Made by a program: the position numbers and the translations under genes. The notes under the pieces are model-generated. The model was given only the letters and a program-made list of their open reading frames with translations, searched no databases and was not told the origin of the DNA. From Mangrovibacterium lignilyticum (GTDB lineage Bacteria; Bacteroidota; Bacteroidia; Bacteroidales; Prolixibacteraceae), in NCBI RefSeq assembly GCF_010882175.1, contig NZ_WKLH01000001.1, positions 496,001 through 560,000 on the forward strand: a stretch of DNA of 64,000 nucleotides. The letters are read 5' to 3'. Numbering within the stretch: position 1 is the first letter of the stretch; the number at the start of each line of letters is the position of its first letter. Positions 1 through 8,285 of this stretch are shown piece after piece.

Positions 1-365
1 GTGGCAAGGCAGTGAATTATTGGATGAAAGAGGAAAAAATCCCGATTGAAAACCTGCTGGTTTTAACCGACGATTTAGCGCTTCCATTTGGAACATTGCG
101 CCTACGCGCCAAAGGTGGTGATGCCGGCCATAACGGACTGAAAAGCATTCAGGAATGCCTGACGAGAAACGACTATGCGCGCCTTCGTTTTGGTATCGGC
201 GACGATTTCCACCGGGGCCAACAGGTCAATCACGTATTGGGCGAATGGAGTAAAGATGAAGAATTGGATCTCCCGTTGAAACTGGACACCTGTATCGAGA
301 TTATCAAAAGTTTTGGTACGATTGGTATCGCGCGAACCATGAATGAATTCAATAAACGCAAGTAA
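1..365 (+). CDS. pth: Peptidyl-tRNA hydrolase (5' end cut by window edge)
   Basis: Releases tRNA from prematurely dropped peptidyl-tRNA in the cytoplasm. The reading frame is open from the first base, so the visible ~120 residues are the C-terminal two thirds of a family that is normally about 190 aa. The GTG at position 12 is internal, because the residues before it (GKAVNYW) match the conserved SGKAV-xxW segment. Visible family motifs are the TDDLALPFG stretch, carrying the conserved catalytic-site Asp, and [12 protein letters not shown], carrying the conserved His and Asn. The N-terminal catalytic His lies outside the window. The stop codon overlaps the start of the next gene by one base, which suggests translational coupling. 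Confidence 0.95.
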   Translation, partial: GKAVNYWMKEEKIPIENLLVLTDDLALPFGTLRLRAKGGDAGHNGLKSIQECLTRNDYARLRFGIGDDFHRGQQVNHVLGEWSKDEELDLPLKLDTCIEIIKSFGTIGIARTMNEFNKRK

Positions 366-772
366 TGGAAAATCAAGTCCGAATCGACAAATGGCTTTGG
401 GCTGTTCGCTTGTTTAAAACCCGAAGCCAGGCAACCGAGGCCTGCAAAAAAGGTCGTATCATCGTTGGTAACGTGCAGGTTAAGCCTTCACGCATACTGA
501 AGGAAGGTGACATTGTTCAAATCAAGAAATCACCGGTTACCTACAGCTTTAAAGTGCTTGGGCTAATCGGCAAACGAGTGGGTGCCAAGCTTGCCTCCGA
601 TTACGTCAAAGATGTAACGTCAAAAGAAGAATTGGAGATCCTGGAGATGCAAAAGCACATGTTACACTTACAGCGCGACCGAGGTACTGGACGCCCAACC
701 AAAAAAGAACGTCGCGATTTGGACGACTTCTTTACTGATGATGATTACGACTTTGATTCGGATTGGGATTAA
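365..772 (+). CDS. hslR: S4-domain RNA-binding protein, Hsp15/HslR-like
   Basis: Hsp15-type proteins bind stalled 50S subunits carrying nascent-chain tRNA and help recycle them. The S4 fold is visible in residues 5-65: VRIDKWLWAVRLFKTRS, then ACKKGRIIVGN and VKPSRILKEGD, which is the classic S4 signature. The C-terminal third is highly charged and ends in a strongly acidic tail (DDFFTDDDYDFDSDWD). At 135 aa the length fits the family. It overlaps pth by one base (TAATG), which pairs two translation-quality-control functions in one transcript. The hslR symbol is by homology; the exact ribosome role in Bacteroidota is inferred. Confidence 0.85.
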   Translation: MENQVRIDKWLWAVRLFKTRSQATEACKKGRIIVGNVQVKPSRILKEGDIVQIKKSPVTYSFKVLGLIGKRVGAKLASDYVKDVTSKEELEILEMQKHMLHLQRDRGTGRPTKKERRDLDDFFTDDDYDFDSDWD

Positions 773-849
773 TCGATCTTAAATAGCCCAATCTGCAATT
801 TATCCCCATGGACTGTCGGGATTAATATTTAACCCTTAGAATCTATTTT

Positions 850-1392
850 ATGCTGATTGCACAGGAAAAAAGAAAAACAAACATCGCTGAGTATATCATC
901 TATATTTGGCAGTTGGAAGACTTATTAAGGGCGCTAAATTTCGATATGGAAAAGATCGGTCATATTTTGGTTTCCCAGTTCAAAGTTGATGAAAACACTC
1001 GCCTGGATATTTATCAATACTACAAGAATATGGTTTTGATGATGCAAAAGGAAAAAGTGACTGCTAAAGGCCATGTCCAGGCAATTCAGAACATCACAGA
1101 CGATGTAAACCGTTTTCACCTCCAACTATTGCAGTCGGCAAACGATCCTCAATATAAAGCCTTGTATCAGATTGCAAAACCTTTACTCGATGAGTTCCGG
1201 ATGAAAAGCAATGATGTCAGCACACACGACATCCAGGTTGCGTTACAAGCCTTATACAGCGTAATGCTACTTAAGCTTCAAAATAAAGAAGTCAGCAAAG
1301 GAACAGAACAAGCAACAGCCCATATTAGCAAACTTGTTGGTCATTTGGCCGCCCGATACAAACAAAGCGAAAGCGGAGAATTTGACTTATAG
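850..1392 (+). CDS. DUF4924 family protein
   Basis: This 180-aa soluble, mostly helical protein of unknown function is recognisable as the Bacteroidota-specific DUF4924 family. Its typical opening is IAQEKRKTNIAEYIIYIWQ, followed by a central MVLMMQKE segment and a C-terminal LQNKEVS helix. There is no signal peptide or membrane segment, and no catalytic motif is apparent. It sits 77 bases after the S4 gene, so it may be a separate transcript, and it ends 35 bases before a convergent gene. The family is well conserved in the phylum, but I know of no assigned role. Confidence 0.85.
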   Translation: MLIAQEKRKTNIAEYIIYIWQLEDLLRALNFDMEKIGHILVSQFKVDENTRLDIYQYYKNMVLMMQKEKVTAKGHVQAIQNITDDVNRFHLQLLQSANDPQYKALYQIAKPLLDEFRMKSNDVSTHDIQVALQALYSVMLLKLQNKEVSKGTEQATAHISKLVGHLAARYKQSESGEFDL

Positions 1393-1427
1393 AATTTGAA
1401 GAATCAGTCCCAAAGATTCCACTCGAG

Positions 1428-1835
1428 TTATAAAAAACGATCTTTAGCAGAAGCGTTCGGCAAATAGCAAGAATCCCGGCGCCCAAACCAGCCTGTTCGG
1501 CGACGGGCAACCCACCGGTAAATGGCGTCACGCCATTTCTTTGGCAAGAAATAGCCAACTTTAAATATCGCGTAAAATCCTCCCAGTTTCGACGCAACTC
1601 GCATAGCTGCATCCGCAAAAACATAGGCCTTTTCCCCTTCTATTAAGATGATCGAATCAATCGAATCGGATATCTTAAGATAAGAGCGCCATTCTTTCCC
1701 TTGGGGACTATTCAAAGGAGCAAACAAGAAATGGAACTTTCGATCGTGCCTGACAATCGTCTGCACTACTCCGCTACACAAATGACAATAGCCGTCAAAT
1801 AATATTAAGCTTTTGTCTTCCGGTAGCTGTTTCAT
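1428..1835 (-). CDS. DCC family thiol-disulfide oxidoreductase (DUF393/YuxK)
   Basis: A small thioredoxin-fold-like protein of 135 aa. The DxxCxxC signature of the family is visible near residues 14-21 (FDGYCHLCSG). The conserved mid-protein FAPLNSPQGKEW and C-terminal W-R-D-x-I-Y-R-W-V-A-R-R segments are also present. Physiological partners are not known; a redox role is inferred from the CxxC motif. Its ATG overlaps the stop codon of the upstream amidase gene by one base (TAATG on the minus strand), so the two are translationally coupled. The C-terminus is rich in Arg and Cys and ends in an odd tail. Confidence 0.85.
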   Translation of the reverse strand: MKQLPEDKSLILFDGYCHLCSGVVQTIVRHDRKFHFLFAPLNSPQGKEWRSYLKISDSIDSIILIEGEKAYVFADAAMRVASKLGGFYAIFKVGYFLPKKWRDAIYRWVARRRTGWFGRRDSCYLPNASAKDRFL

Positions 1836-2908
1836 TATTGATTGTTTTTGTAGTCTTTAATTAAGCCATCGCATAGCCAGTTTGCCAACGCCTGACGATT
1901 ATTCTCCATCATAAACCGTTGCTGATCCCGCCCGTGATTAATGTTCCCCAGTTCGATAAATACAGCTGCCGGGTACGAATACTTCAGCACATAGAGGTTT
2001 CGGGTAGATACTGTTCCGTGGTAGCCTCTGTTGGGTTGATGGTGATCATATTTTTCCTTGAAAGTTGATTGAAGGTTCCAGGCCAGTTTCTTTCCGGTAT
2101 TACTCCTTTTATCATGATAGAAAAACACATCGATGTTCTCTCCTTTACTTCTCGAATCAACATGAATAATGACCAAGCGCTGAAATTGCCCCTTATGGTT
2201 AAGGTACAACTTATTGACAGCATCTTTCCGCTGGTGCAAGCGAGTCGTTTGGCTACGCGGAATCGTCAAATTCGGATAACACACTTCATCCTTATCAGGT
2301 TTCAAAATCCGGTCATCCCGAATACCGTCATTTTTGTCTACCGTAACCATGTACACTTTCGCCCCGCGTTCTTCCAGCGCACGCGACAACCGAAGCGTAA
2401 CGTCATAGGCATATTCATCTTCGCACAGCAAGCTATTGCCTAAATGTCCAATCGCTCCCGGATCGGGCCCTCCATGTCCGCTAACAAGATAAAAAATGGC
2501 TCCCTTCAAACTACTGTCCAGCAACTTGAAATTCTCATATTTACTGCCATATAACTCGTTTCGCAAACTTGTCCCTCCGGAAGAAGATGCTTGTTTAACC
2601 TGTTCTTTCGATGTTTTTTGTGCCGGACTACCAGTTCCTTTGACAACCGGCAACCGGTATGTTTGCCCAGCATAAACGGCATTATTTTTACCAATTTTCT
2701 CCTTGTTCAAGACAATAAACTCATTCAGGTATTCCCCTGGTGATAATCCGTTCCGTTTTAAGATGGAAAAGATCCCATCACCTTTTTGAGCTTTTACAGT
2801 CGGGTATTCCTGCGCAAAGACAGGAGTCAGAGCAAGAAGAATTAACGAAATAATTGCAAATATTTTAGCTAGCTGGTTGGCGAAAAACTTTACCTTTAAC
2901 TCTTTCAT
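1835..2908 (-). CDS. LysM-domain N-acetylmuramoyl-L-alanine amidase (Amidase_3)
   Basis: A secreted cell-wall hydrolase that cleaves the MurNAc-L-Ala bond. An N-terminal signal peptide (about residues 1-33, ending TPVFAQ) is followed by a LysM-type peptidoglycan-binding module at about 37-92 (KGDGIFSILKRNGLSPGEY... AGQTYRLP). A linker follows, and then an Amidase_3 domain from about residue 135. Zinc ligands are visible as the His in SGHGGPDPGA, the Glu in LCEDEYAYD and the His in VIIHVDS. The catalytic Glu is in FIELGNINH. The length of 357 aa fits this architecture. It is the first gene of a two-gene unit with the DCC protein. Confidence 0.9.
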   Translation of the reverse strand: MKELKVKFFANQLAKIFAIISLILLALTPVFAQEYPTVKAQKGDGIFSILKRNGLSPGEYLNEFIVLNKEKIGKNNAVYAGQTYRLPVVKGTGSPAQKTSKEQVKQASSSGGTSLRNELYGSKYENFKLLDSSLKGAIFYLVSGHGGPDPGAIGHLGNSLLCEDEYAYDVTLRLSRALEERGAKVYMVTVDKNDGIRDDRILKPDKDEVCYPNLTIPRSQTTRLHQRKDAVNKLYLNHKGQFQRLVIIHVDSRSKGENIDVFFYHDKRSNTGKKLAWNLQSTFKEKYDHHQPNRGYHGTVSTRNLYVLKYSYPAAVFIELGNINHGRDQQRFMMENNRQALANWLCDGLIKDYKNNQ

Positions 2909-3025
2909 GCATTATATTTGTTTCTAATAAACCATTAGGTAGAAGTGGAAAGTTTAAAAAAAATCCCTGAATTCTTAGGCGTTTTTTTAAATCTTTTTTC
3001 AAAATTTTGATCTCAATAAAACCAG

Positions 3026-3781
3026 ATGCGTAAAATAGCTTTCTTAATTGCCGCCTTATCAGTCCTATTGTCCTGTAAAACTAAATTGATTGTACATGAT
3101 TTCAAAGCTGATAATATCCCAAATTATCAAAACATTTCAACGTTTGACTCTTCCATCGTGAATTTCGTTCAACCATACAAGGCCGAAATTGACTTGGATA
3201 TGAAAGAAGTAGTTGCTGAAAGCGACGTTGAATTGATCAAGAAAAAGCCTGAAAGCTTACTAACCAACTATCTGGCAGACATCCTCTTACACGAAGGACA
3301 GATGTATGCATCCAGATACACCGGACGACCGATTCCGACTGTCGCTTATTTAAACTACGGAGGCATACGCACTGACCTTCCAAAGGGAAAAATTACTGTT
3401 GGTAAAATTTTTGAATTGATGCCCTTTGAAAATGAGATGGTTCTTTTAAAGTTGAAGGGAGAAGACCTTTACTCGATGGCTGAAAAGATTGCGCAACAAG
3501 GAGGCGACTGTGTGGCTGGGCTTAAATTGTCGATTAAAGCTGGTGAAATTGAATCGTTCGCAATCAACAACAAGCCTGTAAACAAAGGGATCTACTACTG
3601 GTTAGTAACGAATGACTACGTTGCCAATGGTGGAGATGATATGACCATGTTCCTCAACCGGGCAACCATTATTAACACCGGGATAAAGCTGAGAGATTGT
3701 TTTATTGAACACATGAGAAATGATTTCGATGCAGGAAGAATAATCTCACCCAAACTTGACGGGAGGATCAGTTATGAATAG
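3026..3781 (+). CDS. 5'-nucleotidase C-terminal domain lipoprotein (half of a split UshA-type enzyme)
   Basis: This 251-aa lipoprotein starts with a signal peptide and lipobox (ALSVLLSCKTK, Cys about residue 17). The rest is the substrate-recognition C-terminal domain of the 5'-nucleotidase/UDP-sugar hydrolase family. It has the typical NYLADILLHEG, NYGGIRTDLPKGKITVGKIFELMPFENE and VTNDYVANGGDDM motifs. The metallophosphatase domain that normally precedes it in one chain is encoded by the next gene, which overlaps it by eight bases. The two products presumably assemble, or act together, in the periplasm on nucleotides; that is inferred from the overlap and the domain complementarity. Confidence 0.88.
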   Translation: MRKIAFLIAALSVLLSCKTKLIVHDFKADNIPNYQNISTFDSSIVNFVQPYKAEIDLDMKEVVAESDVELIKKKPESLLTNYLADILLHEGQMYASRYTGRPIPTVAYLNYGGIRTDLPKGKITVGKIFELMPFENEMVLLKLKGEDLYSMAEKIAQQGGDCVAGLKLSIKAGEIESFAINNKPVNKGIYYWLVTNDYVANGGDDMTMFLNRATIINTGIKLRDCFIEHMRNDFDAGRIISPKLDGRISYE

Positions 3782-4697
3782 CAGAAGAAATTTTATTAAA
3801 CGTGTTACTGCGGCATCGGCAGGAATGGCTTTAACAAACCTGCCCCAGTTGGCGTTAGCCAATAACGACTTGCTTCAGCTTACCATCCTGCACACGAACG
3901 ATATTCACTGTCACATCGATCCCTTTTCGTCAACCGACCCGACTTATGCGGGACAAGGAGGCATGGCACGGATGTCGGCGCTGATCAATCAAATCAGACA
4001 GCAACAAGAGAATGTTTTATTGCTTGACTCGGGAGACATGTTCCAGGGAACGCCTTACTTCAATTTTTACAAGGGTGAATTAATCCTGAAGGTCATGTCG
4101 GAAATGGAATTCGATGCATCAACGCTTGGCAACCACGAATTCGACAACGGCCTTGATGCATTAAATAAAGCCCTCGACTATGCCAAATTCCCTTTTGTGA
4201 ATAGTAATTACGATTTTTCTCAGACCAAGCTCTACGACCGTTTCAACCGCTTCGTTGTTTTCAGAAAAAACGGCATCAAAATCGGCGTTTACGGCTTAGG
4301 AATTGAAATGGAAGGTCTGATCAACAAACAAAACTACGATGGAGCGATCTACAACGATCCCGTTGCAACCGCACTGGAAATGGAAACATTCCTTAAACTG
4401 GAGAAAAAATGCGATCTGGTGCTTTGTCTCTCGCACTTGGGACTAGACTATCAGTCGTCAAAAATCTCGGATAAAACCCTCGCTCCTCAAACTAAATATA
4501 CCGATTTAATCCTGGGAGGCCACACCCATACTTTTCTGGATAAACCCGTCGAGGCAAAAAATGCTGACGGGAAACGCATTTTAATCAACCAAGTTGGCTG
4601 GGGCGGTCTGGTCTTAGGCCGAATTGATTTCATCTTTGATAAGGCAGGAAAAGAAGCTCCCATCGCTCTGTCGCAGCCCATATACAACAAAGTATGA
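3774..4697 (+). CDS. Metallophosphatase (5'-nucleotidase N-terminal domain), Tat-exported
   Basis: This is the catalytic domain of the UshA-type nucleotidase, about 307 aa. I place the start at the ATG that gives MNSRRNFIKR, because it opens a twin-arginine signal peptide and follows a GGAGG-like sequence; a TTG further upstream is less likely. Dinuclear-metal motifs are all present: LHTNDIHCHI, DSGDMFQGTP, LGNHEFDNG, CLSHLG and GGHTHTF. It lacks the C-terminal substrate domain, which is encoded separately just upstream. The stop codon overlaps the lnt start by four bases (ATGA), so the three genes form one transcription unit. Confidence 0.9.
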   Translation: MNSRRNFIKRVTAASAGMALTNLPQLALANNDLLQLTILHTNDIHCHIDPFSSTDPTYAGQGGMARMSALINQIRQQQENVLLLDSGDMFQGTPYFNFYKGELILKVMSEMEFDASTLGNHEFDNGLDALNKALDYAKFPFVNSNYDFSQTKLYDRFNRFVVFRKNGIKIGVYGLGIEMEGLINKQNYDGAIYNDPVATALEMETFLKLEKKCDLVLCLSHLGLDYQSSKISDKTLAPQTKYTDLILGGHTHTFLDKPVEAKNADGKRILINQVGWGGLVLGRIDFIFDKAGKEAPIALSQPIYNKV

Positions 4698-6286
4698 GTA
4701 GCAGTCTAAGGCATATCCTTTGCGCTGTATCGGCAGCCTTCCTGTTAAGCTTGCCCTGGCTCGGCATATTTCCTGCCTGGGTATTACTGTTTGCCTTATT
4801 CCCGATCCTGCTTTTAGAGGATGAATTGAGTCAAAACAACCGGGGAAATCCGTACCTGCTCTTTAACTACCTCTTTCTGAGTTTCTGGCTTTGGCACCTT
4901 TTTACGGTTTGGTGGGTGATAAAAGTAACCGTTTGGGGCATCCTTTTCCTTTCAATCATGAATGCCAGTTGTATGTCATTCGTGTGGTGGCTTTTCCACC
5001 GGATGAAGCAAAAATGTAGCCTTCAATTCGCTTACATCGCATTGATTGCTTTGTGGCTTAGTTTTGAGTTCCTCCATCATCGATGGGAAATTGAATGGCC
5101 TTGGTTGTGCTTGGGGAACGGCTTAGCCAGTCAACACAAAATTGTACAATGGTACGAATACACCGGCATGTTGGGTGGCACCCTTTGGATATTGATTTCG
5201 AATATGCTGGTATTTTCAATCTGGAAAAAAATCAAATCAAAGAATTTTGTTGCGATCATTGCCCGCTCGTTCCTCTGGCTCTTGGTTATTTTCATTCCGA
5301 TCTTCTGGTCACTGAATCGTTACAACAACTATAAAGAAGAAGGTGACCACGTTGAAATTACCTTGCTTCAGCCCAATATTAATCCGTTTACAGAGAAATT
5401 TTCCGGTCTAAGCGCCGAAGAGCAGCTTGAAAAACTGCTGCATTTAAGCGATTCGCTGGTGACTTCAAAAACGGACTTCGTGATTGGCCCTGAAACTTGT
5501 TTACCACAAATATCAGAAGACGCCGTTTGGTCGGAGAATCCGTTTATTCGGCCTTTTATGGAAAGAGCAAAGCAAAACAATAGCCTGAACTTCATACTAG
5601 GCGCGATGACGCGCAAAAACTGCAGAAAGGACTCTCCCCTGCCCGTTTCAGCCCGTTTTGACGAGAATGCCAACCAATGGTACCAGCTATTCAATTCAGC
5701 GCTAAAAATCGATAGTAGCTCGGTTCAGGTATACCATAAAAGCATTTTGGTCGCCGGTGTTGAAAAAATGCCTTTTCAACGGTACTTCAAATTTCTGAAA
5801 AATCATAGTCTCGACTTGGGAGGCACTACAGGTAGTTTGGGTACCCAAGCGGAACCTGGTGTTTTTAAATCGAATTACACCATTGGCCCCGTTATTTGTT
5901 TCGAATCGATATTTGGACAATATCTTTCCCGCATTGTTAAAAAAGGGGCCGAGTTCTTCGTTGTAATAACTAACGACGGATGGTTGCAAAGCGCTTCCGG
6001 CTACAGCCAACATTTAGATGTAGCCAGAATCCGGGCCATCGAGTCGCGCAGAAGTATTGCCCGATCAGCCAATACCGGAATATCAGCGTTGATTAACCAA
6101 CGTGGAGATATCATTTCAAAAACCGGATGGAGTGAAGAAACAGGCCTTAGAGGAACCATTCAAACCAATAAGCAGGTAACTTTCTATGTCAGATATGGGG
6201 ATTTTATCGGGCGAATCGCAGCGTTTGTAGCAACGCTATTGCTTCTATACTTTATCGCCCAGGTTAAATCTCAAAAGAAGGTATAA
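4694..6286 (+). CDS. lnt: Apolipoprotein N-acyltransferase
   Basis: Adds the third acyl chain to the N-terminal cysteine of lipoproteins in the inner membrane. At 530 aa it has the expected length. The N-terminal half holds about six membrane segments (e.g. FNYLFLSFWLWHLF, ILFLSIMNASCMSFVWWLF), followed by a periplasmic nitrilase domain. The nitrilase triad is visible as Glu in IGPETCLP, Lys in the VYHKSILVAGVEKMPF segment and Cys in GPVICFESIFG. A final membrane helix (IAAFVATLLLLYFIAQ) ends the protein. It overlaps the nucleotidase gene by four bases, although no functional link between them is obvious. Confidence 0.93.
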   Translation: MSSSLRHILCAVSAAFLLSLPWLGIFPAWVLLFALFPILLLEDELSQNNRGNPYLLFNYLFLSFWLWHLFTVWWVIKVTVWGILFLSIMNASCMSFVWWLFHRMKQKCSLQFAYIALIALWLSFEFLHHRWEIEWPWLCLGNGLASQHKIVQWYEYTGMLGGTLWILISNMLVFSIWKKIKSKNFVAIIARSFLWLLVIFIPIFWSLNRYNNYKEEGDHVEITLLQPNINPFTEKFSGLSAEEQLEKLLHLSDSLVTSKTDFVIGPETCLPQISEDAVWSENPFIRPFMERAKQNNSLNFILGAMTRKNCRKDSPLPVSARFDENANQWYQLFNSALKIDSSSVQVYHKSILVAGVEKMPFQRYFKFLKNHSLDLGGTTGSLGTQAEPGVFKSNYTIGPVICFESIFGQYLSRIVKKGAEFFVVITNDGWLQSASGYSQHLDVARIRAIESRRSIARSANTGISALINQRGDIISKTGWSEETGLRGTIQTNKQVTFYVRYGDFIGRIAAFVATLLLLYFIAQVKSQKKV

Positions 6287-6312
6287 AAAATCCGCACCAA
6301 TTCGATTGCGCA

Positions 6313-6392
6313 AAATCCCTGAACTACAGGATTTGAGTGCCGAAACGCTCAGACTTCCATCGGTAGTAAACTACTCACCCCGATAAATCGGG
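6313..6392. repeat. Cluster of short inverted repeats in a 560-base intergenic gap
   Basis: The gap between lnt and the tRNA genes contains no credible ORF. It opens with three consecutive small hairpins. The first is AAATCC-x10-GGATTT. The second is GAGTG-CCGAAA-CGCTC, using a G-T pair. The third is the near-perfect CCCGATAAATCGGG. None is followed by a clean T-run, so this looks more like a dispersed intergenic repeat than a terminator. I see nothing else between here and the tRNA promoter. Confidence 0.5.
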
Positions 6393-6736
6393 ACTACAAG
6401 GCCTGTCTTTACATTCCAAAAGCTTTCTCGGTTTAATGTAAACTGTTGAATTTGCCAATAATGAATTAATGCGGAAATATCTTTTGTTAGAACGTTTTCT
6501 AATTCAAAGATAGAATCAATTGCCAATTACTCCAAGCAAAATCTTTGTTTTTATAACATTGAATCAACATTCATCTGATTTCTAAGAATATCGATACAAA
6601 AGGGCTTACAGCGTAGAACCTTCCCTTTTATTCGCCGTAAAAAAGTCTCTAGAAATCTTTTTAAATCGTTTCATTCTGAAACTCAGATGGTCACCGAAAA
6701 CTAATCAAAAAAGAGCTATTTTTTTGCAAAATTTAT

Positions 6737-6767
6737 TTTGCGAAAGTGAAAACTAGTTCTATATTTG
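6737..6767 (+). promoter_or_regulatory. Bacteroidota-type promoter of the tRNA pair
   Basis: A TTTG element (-33 type) is separated by 19 bases from TATATTTG (-7 type). This is an exact match to the TTTG-N19-TAnnTTTG consensus described for Bacteroides. Transcription would start about 70 bases before tRNA-Ser, and no competing ORF lies between. Confidence 0.75.
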
Positions 6768-6844
6768 CACCCACGTTCAAAGGAGCTACAGAGACAGTGT
6801 AGCAAGACAGATTGAAAAACAATTGAGAGATTAGCTACTTCAAC

Positions 6845-6932
<88 letters not shown>

Positions 6933-6945
6933 ATTAAGATATAAT

Positions 6946-7020
6946 CGGGATGTGGCGCAGTCCGGCTAGCGCACCTGCTTTGGGAGCAGGGGGTCCCAGG
7001 TTCGAATCCTGGTATCCCGA
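6946..7020 (+). tRNA. tRNA-Pro (anticodon TGG)
   Basis: The acceptor stem CGGGATG/TATCCCG contains one G-T pair, and the discriminator is A. The anticodon arm CCTGC-TTTGGGA-GCAGG gives anticodon TGG. The T arm is CCAGG-TTCGAAT-CCTGG. It lies 14 bases after tRNA-Ser and must be co-transcribed with it. The CCA end is not encoded. An AT-rich stretch follows with a T7 run (tccttttttta) about 40 bases downstream, which could end the transcript. Confidence 0.95.
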
Positions 7021-7169
7021 CAATTAAAAGGATTAAGATGTTTAATACAGCTTAGTCCTTTTTTTATGTCCCTACATTGTCCCAACAATTCGACGATTAT
7101 TGGATCATTCTAAAAACTTGTGGAGAATAAATAAAAAGAAGAGTTTTGTGCTTTAATGAAAAACGAAGC

Positions 7170-7480
7170 ATGAAGACACAGAACGATCCATACAGCCCCT
7201 TATTCGCCTCATTTTACCCGAAGAGCTTTCGATTTCATTTTATTGGTTGATCTGGAAGTCAAGGGCAAGCAGGTGCATATTTACATAGAAGAAAAAGCCT
7301 TAAAACCGGAAGGGGCTGAAAGGATCACTTCATGAACTTAAGGAGTAAAAATAAAATTGAGTGTTTTACGCTTGATAAGTGAAATAAAGAGATGTCTGAG
7401 CAAGCCGATCAATACAGTCCTCCAAGATGTTTCATTGCTCTTAAAGGCTTTTGCAGACCATTCAAAAGTTAAATCATCCG
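7170..7480 (+). pseudogene. Decayed ISAon1-type transposase, N-terminal region
   Basis: Read across frames, this stretch gives NDPYSPLF, then LILPEELS, then DLEVKGKQVHIYIEEKALKP. That is the order of conserved segments at the N-terminus of ISAon1-family transposases as I remember them. The pieces are in different frames and run into stop codons within about 60 codons, so the gene is dead. Nothing resembling the DDE catalytic domain follows, and I see no terminal inverted repeats. It sits directly downstream of the tRNA pair. The family assignment is from memory of the motif only. Confidence 0.5.
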
Positions 7481-7500
7481 GAGACGTTAGCACCTGATCC

Positions 7501-7977
7501 CTATTTCTTTTGCATGAACTTTTTCAATGTTGATATTATCAGCTGTTTGCTTTCTAAAGCATCACGATAGAATAGTGCCATAAAGAAAAATGCAATCAAA
7601 TTCACACCAAACTGCCAATATGTGGATGCCAATGGCTTGGGAGTATTCCCAAAATAATGAATTGAATACAATATAACCCACGCCTGAATTGAAGGTACAA
7701 TTGTAGCCATCATTATTGCTGTATTCTTAGCCTGAACTAATTGGGTTATTTTCTCACATACTCTTATATTAAAACCTCCAATCAGTAGGTTGAAAAGAAA
7801 TTGTCTGAAGAAACTGTATAATGCTGGAGAAAAGCCATGATCATAGTTAATAAGAAATACGATGGACCCGGTTAAAACACCGGATAAGCTTCCCATCATG
7901 AAATTTATATGCTTATTTAACCAAGCAATCGCTTCCAATAATCTGACGAAGACTGTTGATTTAGGTATTTGCGCCAT
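7501..7977 (-). CDS. Integral membrane protein of unknown function
   Basis: A 158-aa protein that I do not recognise. A short charged N-terminus (MAQIPKSTVFVRLLEA) is followed by about four hydrophobic segments. These lie around residues 27-45 (MGSLSGVLTGSIVFLI), 60-72, 88-108 (MMATIVPSIQAWVILYSI) and 120-140 (FGVNLIAFFFMALFY), and the tail is basic. The size and four-helix layout resemble small transporters or flippase subunits, but no diagnostic motif is visible. It is monocistronic, flanked by a dead transposase on one side and 300 bases of gene-free sequence on the other, so recent acquisition is possible. Confidence 0.6.
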   Translation of the reverse strand: MAQIPKSTVFVRLLEAIAWLNKHINFMMGSLSGVLTGSIVFLINYDHGFSPALYSFFRQFLFNLLIGGFNIRVCEKITQLVQAKNTAIMMATIVPSIQAWVILYSIHYFGNTPKPLASTYWQFGVNLIAFFFMALFYRDALESKQLIISTLKKFMQKK

Positions 7978-7998
7978 TTTTTTTTATAATTCGCGCTG

Positions 7999-8006
7999 CA
8001 AAGGTA
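7999..8006 (-). promoter_or_regulatory. Possible -7 element (TACCTTTG) for the membrane protein gene
   Basis: On the minus strand TACCTTTG matches the TAnnTTTG consensus and lies about 22 bases before the ATG. No clear TTTG -33 element sits at the right distance. The remaining sequence up to the next gene (8007-8285) is AT-rich and holds nothing else that I can identify. Confidence 0.4.
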
Positions 8007-8285
8007 ATGATTCTTCTGAAACAGGACAGTTTTATAGCTTTTCCATATTAATTCTGAATATCGCAATGGAGACCTTTCTTAACTTAAGTTTGCAAAGATG
8101 AATGCTTATTCAGCTGAAATAAAACTGCATTGTGAATTTTACAGCCTACCTGCAATTCACATAAACACATCACAAACAAACACATAAGCATGCATATCAG
8201 GATTCAGCATGAAAAAAAATGCTGCATTATTTGAAGAATTTAGCAAACATTACAAAACTATTTTCGCTTGGGAAACAGCCAATTT

